The notes beneath the pieces are model-generated. The model had not been told where the DNA came from. It ran no database searches and saw only the letters and a program-made list of their open reading frames with translations. A stretch of DNA of 64,000 nt, taken from assembly GCA_030268105.1 (NCBI GenBank), contig BSDZ01000013.1:1655001-1719000 (forward strand). The letters are read 5' to 3'. The position numbers were made by a program, and so were the translations under genes. Below are positions 12,701-24,100 of the stretch, in pieces (the first letter of the stretch is position 1; every line of letters begins with the position of its first letter). This DNA comes from Volvox africanus. Taxonomy: Eukaryota; Chlorophyta; Chlorophyceae; Chlamydomonadales; Volvocaceae.

Positions 12701-14006
12701 CAGCCACCGGCGCGGGCGCAGCTACATCCGGTTTGGACTGGGCATCCATGCAGGCGGCCCTTGCCAATCTGGGCTTGGGTGGCGCTGGCACGGGTGCGGC
12801 AACGACGGTGCCCGGCGGGCATCAGGGTGGCACCGCGTTGGCTGCGCTGCTACAGCAGCAGCAGCAGCAGCAACAACAACAACAACAGCAACAACAGCAA
12901 CAGCAGCAGCAGCAGCAACAACAGCAACAGCAACAGCAACAACAACAACAGCGGTTGCAGCAGCAGCAGCAGCAGCAGCAGCTGGTGGCAGCGGCGGCTG
13001 GCCTTGGCGCTAGCGCTAGCAGTAACGCAGCCCTCGCCGCGGTGGTCGCCAACGCATTCGGTGATAGTGCCAGTGCTGCTGGGAGTGCTGCAGGCGCTGC
13101 GGCAGCCGCTGGGGGCCTCGCGGGCATGCACGGGGCTGCAAAGCGTGTCCAACACCCCACACATGGTCGGCCTCTCGGTGCACAGCAGCCTGGACTTAAC
13201 GCCAACCTCGCAGCGGCCGCCGGCCTGAATTCGCTTATGGACCCTTCGGCCGCGGCGGCGCTCGTAGGAGGTTTGCAAGGCTTAGCGGCTAGCGCCGGAG
13301 GCGCCTCGGGGCTGGCCCCGAGCGCCGCTGCTGCCGCCGCCGCAGCTGCGGCGGCAGCCGCGGCGGCCGGCGGGATGATGCCGCCGTCTGGCCCTGCGGC
13401 AGCTGTGCGGCCGCAGACATTTAAGCAGATCCCGCACAGCTTCCTCTGTCCGCTGACGCGACAAATCATGAATGACCCAGTGGTGGCTGCTGACGGTGCG
13501 TTGTTGTTCAAAATGTAATCGTAACACGCAACTCCATGCAACGCAAAGAAAGGGAATTCTTGTTCTTGTCCACAAGGTCATGGCCTAGGCCGAGTTGGAG
13601 AGAGCTGTTATTTTAACATTGATATCTTGATAACGCCTTGATCCACAGCCTCATGCTTCCGTCATATTTACACCTATGCTTTCGTTTTCATTGTTGGCTT
13701 CCTGCTTTCCCTAAATCCCCCACGCGCAGCATGTAACCCACCTGTCCCTGCTTTTCCTTGCGGTTAGCAAAGCAGTTTTGGCTTCGTCCTTTCATCTACT
13801 CATGCGGAGTTTTTGCCTCCTTGCCTCTTGCCTCCTTCAAAATCGCAGGGATCACGTACAACCGCCCCGCCATTGCGGATTGGCTACGCCAGCATGACGC
13901 CTCCCCGGTTACTCGGCAGCCGTTAGCAAACAAGATGCTTACGCCGAACGTGGCCTTGCGGAATGCCATTTTTACTGAGCTTGGATTTTCTCCCGGGCCG
14001 GCCTAA
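763..14006 (+). CDS. Giant ARM/ankyrin - RRM - RRM - polyQ - U-box protein
   Basis: Proposed exons: 763-1008, 1641-1747, about 2238-2578, 3097-3247, 3511-3697, 3951-5096, 5476-5541, 5794-6059, 6363-8280, 8651-9624, 10535-10610, 10829-10971, 11545-11694, 11907-13495, 13849-14006. They sum to 7,518 nt, or 2,505 aa. Residues about 1-600 are helical and armadillo-like. Two ankyrin-like repeats lie near 640-725 (DRDGCGALHFLAASG, ANALQLARSRKHTEAV). A charged coiled-coil helix spans about 815-870. RRM1 starts near 1459 (RQLWLGN) and RRM2 near 1780 (RHLWLGN, with TFAFVNY as RNP1), both SPEN/FPA-like. A Gly/Ala-rich segment and a long Gln run follow, and the C-terminus (about 2428-2500) is a U-box (FLCPLTRQIMNDPVVAADG). 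U-boxes recruit E2 enzymes and RRMs bind RNA, so an RNA-guided or nuclear E3 ligase is inferred. Weak points are the third exon's acceptor and a GC-AG intron (5097-5475) joining the halves. Without that join there are two genes: one stopping at 5150, one starting at an ATG at 5471. Confidence 0.7.
5097..5475 (+). other. Putative GC-AG intron joining the two halves of the giant gene
   Basis: The ankyrin frame would otherwise run on to a stop at 5150. A GC donor (CAG|GCATGT at 5096/5097) and an AG acceptor at 5474-5475 remove that stop. The join is phase 0 and places an amphipathic helix (ILEVSTESAAKAAQ...) directly after an ankyrin-type EAVQ. No GT donor giving a coherent join was found. The alternative acceptor upstream (cag before GCCTTTTC) introduces an in-frame TGA. 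Without transcript data this remains a proposal. Confidence 0.45.
12852..12981 (+). repeat. CAG/CAA microsatellite encoding a long polyglutamine run
   Basis: A mixed CAG/CAA array inside the giant gene encodes one run of about 30 Gln, an Arg-Leu interruption, then a shorter Gln run, at about residues 2239-2285. Shorter CAG arrays lie near 12463-12550. The array also opens long antisense and off-frame ORFs (poly-Leu, poly-Cys, Ser/Asn), which are shadows. Mixed codons suggest some selection for Gln rather than pure slippage. Confidence 0.85.
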
Positions 14007-17000
14007 ATGTGCGGCGCGATGGCTGATTTGCCAAGCAGATCCAAATCCGCTATGCAGAGGTTCTGGTTCGCCCAGTGACTTCACTTCGTTGGGTTTTGTT
14101 GCGTCCAGCATGGGGTGTTTTCAGGTTTTTGTGTGACTGTCCGATTGGCATATAATGCGCCGGATTAGTTTGGGGGCAATTTTCGGATATTTTCATGCGT
14201 TGATACACGGCTTGGCATGATTGATCCAGGGCCGTCGCTGTGTGATAGAGCCGCTGCCATTCCTTTTCTAGGATGGCGGAATTGAATATTCGGAGGCTCG
14301 GGCGGCTTTTCATGTCCTGGTCGGGACCGCAGCTGGTGCTGTTTATGCTACTCCAGCCCGGCAGAGTCTTTTTCCGGCAAAATGCGTTGCCGTAAATGGT
14401 GTCTGTTCGAAGAGTCTTTGACGCGTAGGTGTGCTCCGCCTACCGCAAATTTTGCGTTGCGCATGGGACTGGGCAGCGGACCGGGTGACTGTCTTTCCGG
14501 TTCATATGGGAAAGAACGATACAGGCGTGCAGATAGGCACGCTCCGAAGTCCTCACGGGCAGGACGGCAAGCATCAAAAGGAGGAGCAAACAAGGGAAAG
14601 GTAGAGGCGAGGGAAATTGGGTTCTGTACCAGAGGGGGAATTTCAGCAAGCGGCAGCATCTCGGAAAGGCCGACGAGGCTGCACACTATTGGTTATGGCT
14701 CGGTTTCCAGGCGGAGGTCTCATCATGCGCCCTTAGGCAGGCGACCCTTATGAAATGATGGAAGGCCGTTAATTGCCGCCACCACAGTCCAGTTCCGCAG
14801 CCATGCCAACAGCGGCGGCGGGCCCTTCAGAGACCGGTCCTACAACGTGCACTGGCGTTGGAGCCGGTCCCTTATATCCCAGGAGCGGCAAGCGCAGCAG
14901 CCTGCAGGGTCTCTGTCGCAACAGGGAGAATATGGGAGAACTTGGGGACGGGAGAACCTTCGGGGGGGAGGGCACTTCGCGGTCTATGTTTCTCCACACA
15001 TGGGGTTGTCGTTTCCCGGCCGATATGTGTGTGCGAGTGCTGTAGTGGGTTATTGCAGATGTCCGGCGCTGCGGTCGCCATCTCCCGTCCTCGGGAAATG
15101 TGTGGGTCGTGTGGAAAAGTAACATGAGGGAGGAAGCGAACCCGCGCTGAGGTCCTGGTATAAACGAGGTGACGGAACGGGCCTGAAAGGGAGTTAAGCT
15201 GGCCTGCACCGACACCGTCGCACGCAAACTTATGGATACCTTTGCAAGGACGGATAATACTTTTAGGTCCAACAGGACCTCCTTCCCTGCGCGCGAAAGG
15301 GACAAAGAGACGGGGTTTGGAGGGACACGGTGCAAGATGTTAAATTTGTTATCGAGGTCGGCGACCCACCTCATCCCATCCTTTCAGGAAGTCAGAGATA
15401 GTTCGCCCAAGGTCTCAAGAGTGGTGCGGGTGAACCAAGGCGACTTACATTAGGTTGGCTCTCCTGATATGGTGGCCTACTCAATATATCTCACATACGA
15501 AATGAATGCGCGGTAGCAGGCTGGGAAGGGTGGTGTCGTCTGCGGTGGTCGGGGGTTGAGGGCGGCGTAAGGTGTGAGGGTTGTGTAGGGGCGGTAGTTG
15601 GTCCAAATGGTGCAATACGCTGAAAAGGTTCGTGCCCGGTTTCCGTCTGAGAAAGGCCCAGGAGCCTATTAAGGGAAAGCCAGCGCTGCAGGAACGTTTC
15701 TTGACGTGCGGCTTATTCTCCCTTTTTTGGTTAAAGGGACATGCGCGGCTATCTTGCAGGCTATCTTGCAGGCGCGTAGGTACTTCGACTCTTTCGCTCA
15801 AAGGGCAGCAGCTCTTGTACTCCTGGTCGTTGACTGTGGAAGGAACCCGGGTCCATTTTTCGGTTCTTCCGCAGCTGGCAAGGCTGAGGCAGCGCGCTGG
15901 GGCGGGAAAGCAGTTTTTTTGCAGCTGAGTCTTGGGCTTGATGGGAAGGTCCGCAGGTCTGAAACTAAGCGTGGGATTGATATACGTACACAGACCGAGA
16001 ATAGCGGCGCGATTTTGAGTGCCGGCGAAAGCCAGAAGAGGCCCCCTGATTTATAACCGGAGGCGCAGGGGATGCGGCCCCACCCCGCCCTTCAGCTGGT
16101 GTTTCTCTCTCATTCTCTCTTATGGACTTAGCAGCAGGGCTACCTCGCAGGCTGTGCGTCTGCCGGTGGTATCCGCTGCGTGCAGGGCCGGCCGCAGGGA
16201 TGTACGCGCATATTGGAGGGGACGACGCCGGCGTCGAAGCTAGTAGCGCGGACTCCCCTCCTGCCGTCTCCCGCTCGCCAGCTTTCTACCGGCTGTTCAC
16301 AATTACAAGGAGAGAAGGCCGCGAGGCGAGATCGTTTTACCCTGCCTAGGATGGTGGCCGCCGGCGGCTGCGAGGGGTTAGGGGCAGCTGCTTTAGCTGC
16401 TATGAGCCAGGTGACATGGACAGCTACAGCGCGCCGTACCGTATCTTGCGGATGTTATACTTTGCCGTCCATGCAAAGAGGGGCTTATAGTTCACGTCTT
16501 TTCCTAGTGTACGGGTCGTACGAAACCTTTGTATCGCTCTGTGAAGGAGCTAAGGGGCCGGGCCGCCGGAGTGGACGAAAGGAGGTATATTATGCCCCGG
16601 CTCCGCGCCGCGACTGTGCCGTATTCTCCTGTGCTGGTGCAGCCGGGTTGCAGCGTCAGCGCAGCGGCGTGATTTCCGCGTTAATCGGAGGCCTGTAGCC
16701 CTTTGCCAGCTGGATTCAAGTTATGCTGTGTTCCGGTGCGCTTGAAGGGGCAAGGAAAGAGTATGGGCATAAAGTGAAAGTTATATGGCGTTGTGAGGCC
16801 GGGCAAGTCCGTGTCCTCAACCCTAAACACGTCCTAAATCGAAGAACGGCCCGCACCGTGGGTTGGCACGTGGGCTGCGTGTGCGAGGCCTGCGTAGGGG
16901 AACAAGCGTGTGTTTCAAGTGTCACGCACGCAGCACATCAATAAAACACAACACTAGCAGCAGCATGTTATCTCGAAAGTAGCTGCGTGTGTTTGGGGTG

Positions 17001-18173
17001 TATAAGCTGGTGTGGCAGTACCGATGTAAGGCCATAGCGGCGGCAGGAGAAAAACGGCCCCAGTAAGAGCAGCAGCGGCAGCGGCGGCGTGAGCAAGAGC
17101 AATGGGAGAGGCAGCAACTTTTGAGGCGTGCGAAGAAGGGGTCAAGTCGAGGCCAAGGCAGTGAGGAGAGGTGGAGGTCGTGGGGCGGGGGCGCTTGGCC
17201 GGGCACTGCAGGAAAGCTCAAGAGCCACAGCATTCCGATCGCTCTTGTAACTAACCCGTGGGTCGCATGACATCGGCGGGATATAATCACGGGAGTTATG
17301 TGGCACGCGAGAGTTCCCAAATTTTGTTAGTACGGTGCCGCTGTTTCCAAAACGGTTGGTGATGGTTGTGGCTAAGGGCAACGGACAGGTGATTGTTGAA
17401 GTGTACCCTCACGCCTTTCCCGATGGGTGGTATTTTGTGAAGGACGGGAGGAAAATCTAAATCCTGCGAACGGCCGGCCGTTGGTGTCCGGGGGGTACCT
17501 CGAAGGCGTTTGCATTCAGGCTTTCGGCGTTCTTGGATGTTTTCACTCACGCGTGGCCCGGCAGCGCGGATCGTCACAGACCTCATTTCTGGCGCACGTG
17601 TTCTTTTGTCCCCTGCGCGCCTGCTTTGCAAATTCCAGAAAACCTCTTGGGTGTCATCCCTACTACGTACACCCTCAGCCATGTTGTGGTTCTCATGGGT
17701 TCCTTTGTGAGGCCTCGCAACCGGTCTCCCACGTGGAGTCGCGCAGGGCGTACGTTCATGCGGTTGAAAGCAAGTCCATCCAGGTCCATTACAACCTGCC
17801 AGAGCCATATATGGGGGTATATCGTTGTTTAGGAATCCATCAGACATATTGCACAATTGAAATCTGAAGTCGCTCATCACATCGGCTTGTTAGCGCAGCA
17901 CAGAATTCAGCAAGCATGTTCGTAGCTTCCCTGTTTCTCCTGGACATGGATTGGTGCCTGTGCTTGCTATGTGCCTCCTCTATTTCCACTCATGAAAATC
18001 ATCATAACCATGTCTTATCTGGCACAGCTGTAAGGCAGGAGTTCACAGGGTTATTATCCTATCCAGGAACCACTCTCTTGTCCCTTCTCCATCTCCCTTT
18101 AACAGTTCATTGACGGAATATCGAACATGACGCTGAGCCCAACCAGGCACAGCAAGCAATTCATTACACGAAA
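14007..18173. other. 4.2-kb region without a confident gene
   Basis: The left end holds the 3' UTR of the giant gene. Many medium-sized open frames occur on both strands (for example 14769-15374 minus, 15706-16056 plus, 16180-16698 plus, 17296-17880 minus), but none shows recognisable domains or a convincing exon chain. A TGTAA occurs near 17246. A short tandem of GGCTATCTTGCA is seen near 15750. The region could be a degraded mobile element or a lineage-specific transcript. No reverse transcriptase or transposase motif was recognised. Confidence 0.4.
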
Positions 18174-18178
18174 CGTTC
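18174..18178 (-). terminator. Candidate TGTAA polyadenylation signal of the AN1 zinc-finger gene
   Basis: TTACA on the plus strand reads TGTAA on the minus strand, about 570 bases after the stop codon at 18748. It is the nearest such motif I found downstream of this gene. Confidence 0.35.
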
Positions 18179-18747
18179 AAATGCGCCTTACGTACCTGTA
18201 GAAGCCCTCCCAAATCATTCGAGTTAGACTCATACTGATCCCTGCCGTCGATATGGAAAAATGCACTCACAAATCTATATTTCGTTCATATTCGTTCTAA
18301 GCTCAACACAACAGTACACCATAAGACAAGCATGATTCCGGTACAGCACTGCGCATTGATGGCCCTTAGACGGCCCACCCTCGCTAGCTAGGCTGGCTCG
18401 ACCCGGTGCCCCCCGTATATCACATGTATGGTACATGAAGGGCCTGAATGCAAATCTTAAAAGCACTCAAACCGCGGTAATTCAATTATGCCATTTCCTG
18501 GTACACCACCTGCCACCATGATCCCGCCCGGACTACCCATGTGTACATGGCGGGGTGTACGATGCCCCTTCAGCACACCCTCAGTCTGACAGAACAATCA
18601 GAACAATCAGACAATTCTCCGTCGCTTCACCCACGGCTAATCACGCGCGCATGCGTGTACATGGGGATGGTTCTATCAACCAACTCCCCATACAGTGCCT
18701 CTATAACGCTCCACTACTAAAGCGAGACTCCATAGCTCCACATAGCT

Positions 18748-20311
18748 TCAGCAAATGGCGCAGTTATCTTTTGAGCTGCTGCCCGCTGAGCCTCCACCGC
18801 CGCCCTGGCCCCCTGGCCTCACCGCCGCCGCTGCTGCTGCCCCACTGTTGGCCGCAGCACAGCGATCAGAGTGCCGTAGCAGCAGCACGGGGTCGTTAAA
18901 TGTCTGGGCACAGAAGTAGCAGCGGTAAACCTCGCTCGTCCCCTCTCCTTCAGAACTACGACTCCCAGTGCCGGAATACTGCAACCCCAACTGCGGCATC
19001 GCTGCAGTCGCCGTCGCCGCCGCTGCCACCATGGGGGCCTCTCCACCGGCAATTGTAGTTGAGCCCAATGCTCCCCGCAGAGGGTTCGTGAAAAAAGTCG
19101 CCACGCCCGCAGACGCTGGCCCCCCCTCTGCCGTCACTCCATCAGCAGGGGCTCCTGACAATCTGGACGACGACGCTACCGAAGCAGAGGGATGGAAGTC
19201 TTCCACATGTTGTACGAGCCGCTCTACAGTGGCGAAGCTGGCGCCACATTGCGGACACTGCTCCGGAAGCTGCGGGGGAACCAGTGGGTTAGCATTGCTG
19301 TTGATGTTGATGTTGGAGTTGCGTTGGTTGTTGATAATTCCGTTATTGTTACTGTTACTCGTGTTAGGCGGAGAGTTAGGGGCTATGGAGGGAGGCGCAG
19401 CGAGCTTCTGCTGCTGCTGCTTCCAGGGCCATTGGAAGGCAGACTGCTGCTGCGTCCCGGCTTGTTGTGCCAGCTGTTGGCGGCGGGCCGCGGTTCCCCG
19501 AACGGAATTTGCCGAATCCTCGTACTGCCTTACCGCTGCCGCATGTAGTTTCTGGGCGTCGAGACGTCGTGGAACAGACTGCAGCAATTGTTCCGCTGCG
19601 GGACCGGCAATGGTTGGAGTAGTAGAGGCGGGCGCCCGGCGCACGCCGCTCGGTTTAGCGAAGAGAGCATGGTTTGGCATGCGCTCTTGTCGAAGATCCG
19701 CTGCGGGAGCGGGCATACTTGTGATTTCCATGGTGGATGGTGCGGCAACCATATTATACACAAGGAGGTTTGCCGCCAGTGAGCTGGCCTAGGCGTACCG
19801 AGATCCCAGACCCAGACACTTTGATAGCATAAGTCATCAACCTTTTCCACGGCCCTGCCAACCTACCTTGTGCCTCAGTGCACTTGTGATCCCCCGGGTC
19901 GCGATGCCGCAGGCACACACGCTGGCTGCAATGCTTGCATCGGTATGCGTTGATTGTTGTCAGCTTTTCCTTACAGCCCCCCACTGGACATCGAGGTTTC
20001 TTGTGCACTTTATCATAATTGGTCGGGTCACAATCTGTCCTCTGATGGACATCGAATGCCTCGTTGGGTTCCTGCCCCGGCTTAAGGTGAACACTTTTTG
20101 CGCATATTGGGCAAACAATAACAGTCGCTTCTTTGGCGCAAGCGTTTGGGCAAGAATGGGCAACGTATGAACGGTGCTCTAAGCAAAAGATTCGATTGCA
20201 ACCATCACATTTAAATGGAAGAAAATCTAGTTGTCTGCAATGTTCGACGGTGCAATGATCGCCGACGTCTAACACCTGACCTAGCTCCTCCATCTGCGCA
20301 GAACTGCCCAT
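18748..20311 (-). CDS. AN1-type zinc-finger protein (ZFAND2/AIRAP-like) with C2H2-like fingers and CaaX-like end
   Basis: Exon 1 is 20311 down to about 19863 and exon 2 about 19783 to 18748. With these borders the protein is 494 aa. The first 145 residues hold two AN1 fingers that align well with the ZFAND2 family (HCTVEHCRQLDFLPFKCDGC and AYRCKHCSQRVCLRHRDPGD). ZFAND2 proteins act with p97/proteasome on misfolded or stress-damaged proteins. The second half is low-complexity (Gln, Asn, Ala, Gly) with a C2H2 finger (CPQC, x12, HVEDFH) and a C2HC finger (CYFC, x12, HSDRC). The protein ends in CAIC, a CaaX-like prenylation signal, recalling ZFAND2B/AIRAPL. The intron borders are uncertain: the stronger donor (CAAG|GTAGGT) does not give the right phase, so a weaker GTTGGC donor was chosen. 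The 20311 ATG was preferred over an upstream non-ATG extension; a second Met follows six codons later. Confidence 0.8.
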
Positions 20312-21160
20312 GTCCAGAAAATATAACAATATTTTCTAATATTTATGAATATTGATTGATTACAAACAGTAGGTCTGCGGAAGTATGTGACTCGGCTATG
20401 GAAATGGATGGCTACTAGTACGACTCGAAAATGTAATTACCTGATGTCAACTTCAGACAGCTGCGCGAGTTACAATAAGTGAAGGATGCGAATGCTTACA
20501 GATATAGTACTACATCAACATAATTCGGGGCCTAAAAACTATCTTGAAGTTTAAGCGACGCGGACCGGTTTAGCGATGGGTCCCTCCGACGCGGGATCAA
20601 CCTTTTTAAAATCAACTCTAGCTTACCACAACCTCAAGGTTCATTGAATTTTTGAGACGGCTTTGAAGCATGGCAGCGCGGTTCAAATACGTAGCAAATG
20701 TCGGCCTGAGGTCTGGCCGTTGACCAAAGACAAATCGCAAGCCAGGAGAGCGGCACCGCCCGTTTAGTCCATACATTCGCAGCACTTCCTTCCAACAAAC
20801 TGATGCCCAACCCCTATATAGGGCCCGACCCCGTCCTCCACCTGCAACATGTCCTATGCGGGCCTATGTTAGCCATCCATCTACACAACCACATAGGGGC
20901 CCAACCTCCCCTGATTACCTTCGCCTCTGCGATGTTCGCAACACGGAGCGCAATCTTTCGAATGTTCCGACATTATAACCTGATGTGCTTAAGTCCTATC
21001 TTAACATGCTTGCATGATGCTTGTACAACATCAAACATCTGGTTGGGAGTGCAGCCGGTCTCTGCGACCCATCCCCCCCACACCCTCCTCATTGCACCCT
21101 TCATCACATCCCTCTCTCCCCCCCTTTCTTCCCCCCTCTCGACACATACCATTCAACCCC
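20312..21160. other. Intergenic: AN1-gene promoter side and glutamate dehydrogenase 3' end
   Basis: This stretch holds the upstream region of the minus-strand AN1 gene and the 3' UTR of the minus-strand glutamate dehydrogenase gene. TTACA (TGTAA on the minus strand) occurs at 20496-20500 and 20470-20474, so the two regions may overlap. No additional gene was recognised. Confidence 0.5.
20496..20500 (-). terminator. Candidate TGTAA polyadenylation signal of glutamate dehydrogenase
   Basis: TGTAA on the minus strand about 660 bases after the stop at 21161-21163. Another copy is at 20470-20474. Confidence 0.3.
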
Positions 21161-24100
21161 TCACGAATGACCCCGCACCAGTTCCGCGCGCTGTAGCCGC
21201 TTCAGGGCCACCAGATAACCTGCCGTACGCAACGACAGTGAATTTCCGTACTGCTGCTGCTCCCGAAGCAGCGCATCGTACGCATCCGTAAGATACCGAT
21301 CCAACTCCCGCTTGACCTCATCTTCTTCCCACTGCATGTGCCATTACCGTTGCCATCATCGCCATCAGGTGACAGGACAGGGAAAGGGGAGGGGGCGCAA
21401 GGATCGTTACGTAATGAAACAAAGGGACTCGAATTTGCCCGGAGTTTCCGTTGATACGACGACGGGGTAAGGCGACGAGGACAGTATCAATATAATGATG
21501 ATAACGTTGATGATGATAATAATGATGATGATGATCGCAAGTGAGGGACATCACACCTGCGCCGAAAAACCGGTGTTAGTGAGGACAAGGCTCGTGTGGA
21601 GTATGTGATGTACGTGACTAGTAGTGCCGGGTAGTCGGACTTCTCAGTGCTCGGGGAGCTCGGGGTATAACTCCTGAATTGGAAACGGCGGTGACGTCCT
21701 CCTTGATGTGGTGTGCAGGACTCATGCGCCAGGGAGGGGTTAACGGCACCGGCCGTGATGACGATGGCGATGTGGCATAAGTAGCAGGCATCAGCATGAT
21801 GGTGGCAGCCTTCCCGTTACCCGCCCCCTCCGGGTCCCCCACATACCTGCAGGTTCTGATTGTTTTGGACCCATTCAAAGAAAGAGACGATGACCGCGCC
21901 GCCATTGGCGAAGATGTCGGGGAGCACAGGGATGCCGTGTTGCCGCAACACCGTGTCAGCTTCCGGCGTGAGAGCGGAGTTCGCCGCCTCCACGATGGCC
22001 TGACGCGAACATCCATGTCGACAACCACATTAGAAAATATACGTGCAACTCGATTACGACAACGCCCACGTACGGTGGTCAAGGTAAAGAAGATACGTAC
22101 GGCGTACATACAAGGGCACATGGGCCCAGGCGCATACCTTAAAGTGCAGGCAGCGCTCCACATTGCCATGATTAATTGTGCCGTCGACAGCGCAGGGGAT
22201 CAGGACATCCGCGGGGAGGTCAAGGAAAGTGTCGTCGTTGAGTACACCTGTACGAGATGTACACCCGAAAAAACAGACAATCAACCAGAAAACATGATTT
22301 GAGGCCGGCTTCTACGGCTGCGGGGACAAGCATACTTTCTATACTTTCTTGCAGTATTTGCATACTGCAGTACGACCCGAGGTACGACACGCAAAATGCC
22401 TGCTCCCGGACTCCGAACAAAAGCAGCTGTCATGTTGGAAAGCAGATTAATATCACGAGATTAAGGCGGGTGGAAAGCGCATCGCCCAGCACGCGTTCGC
22501 CTTTACCTGTCCCGCCAGGGAAGTCCTTGAGCAGTCCGCCCTGCGCCACATGGTTTCGGAGCGCTGCGATGTCCAGACCGTCCTCGTTCCAAACTGCTGT
22601 TTCGGAGCAAGACACGCCCACGATCTGATATCGGGAGGGAGGGAGGGAGGGGAAATGGGTCGGTGGGTTGGCGGGAGATACTCCAGGGAACGCGATACCA
22701 TTGAGGTACTATGGGGCGGTGGAGGTAAAAAAGTGAAAAAAGACCAAAAGCGCTCCGCTGGCTGGTGAGGGCTGGTGAGGGCAGGGTTCAGCGGACGAAC
22801 AAAAGCGACAAAAGCCCACCAAGGGTTGGGGCCCCATTTGCTTTCATGCTTTATGGTTTATATTGTCATATTATTATTTTCCATTCCGAGTGTGTGCACA
22901 CAAGCCTTCTGCATATGATTGTGGTTTGAGTGTACGCGTGCAAAAGTGCGATTTGTATGCATGCACGCATATCGTACCTTTGCGCCCATCTCCTGCTGGA
23001 GAATCTGCGCCGTCCAGCTGCCCAGCTTGCCAAAACCCTGCGAAACGTCCAGGGAGTGGAGGATGGCAACGGGAGAGCCGCAAACAGCAAAGGTAACAAA
23101 GGTAACACACACCGTCACCGTCACCGTCACCGTCACCGTCACAGCGTCTGACGTTGACGGGGGGGGCTTCGACAACGAAGTTCGTTGGAGATGCTTTGCG
23201 TTTGCTAAGTTATCGCACCGCGCTTTCAATTTTCGGCTTAATTGAGTTTTGAATTTAAGCTAAAATGTCCCCTTTTTTTCTTTATTCAAGTTAATAACTA
23301 TTTCCGAAGCACTTTTCCGAAAAGTTAGGAAATCGCAATACATTTTGCATCTACAGTGTATGGCCTGTCTCCGCCAAGCAGTGCACATGCGCCCTCCTGG
23401 AAGCAGAGACTGCATCACGCCGACTGAGCACCTGGGTTCTGACAAACCCTTCAGCTCGCGACCCGGTCGGTATCCCGCGTGTCAGTCGTGGGAGGTCGGT
23501 AAAAAGTTGGTATATAGTCGGTACGAATATGAGTCGACATACCTACCCGGCCCAGTCCAGGCGGAGGAAACCCATTTTAAATTCGGAAACTTGGATTGAC
23601 CTGGATCTTTTCGTACCCACATCCGGTCCTGTGGTACCTGGATGAGGAAGGTGCTTCCCGCCACTTTCCGCCTCAGCGTGCGCGTCATGAATTCCCGCGC
23701 CGCGTACGCAGCGCCCCGTCCGCCCGCACTGTCCCGCCCCACAATTCCATGAAGCCACTGCGGCTTGCCTTCGGGGCACGGGGAAGTGGGCAGCGGGTAG
23801 GGGAAGCGGAAAAGGCAAACACAGCCACGAGGAACGACGAAGACCGAACAGAATGCAAATCTGTAGCGCCGGCACTGGTCCATTAGCGCTGGCTTAGTGC
23901 AGATCATTGTGAAGATGGATGGGATGAAAATCTCACCGTCTCAAAAGGTTGGGTATCGACACGGTGTGCCTGGTGTTATAAGGCTGCCCGTTGGATTGTC
24001 GTCACCACCACCACCACCTCCACCACCAGCATCACCACCAGCACCACCACAAGGGAGTCGACAAACGAGTCTCCTTGTTGAAGCGGTGCATGCCTCCAGC

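Noticed and set aside
12822..13541. Long antisense ORFs with poly-Cys, poly-Ala and poly-Leu across the giant gene's repeat
   Set aside because: They are shadows of the CAG/CAA and GCN repeats of the plus-strand exon and lack splice or start context.
14769..15374. 201-codon minus-strand ORF as a gene
   Set aside because: Composition is unremarkable, there is no recognisable motif and no flanking exons; left as part of the unassigned region.
23100..23145. GTCACC array considered as a CRISPR-like or minisatellite system
   Set aside because: The units are contiguous hexanucleotides without spacers, in a eukaryotic intron.
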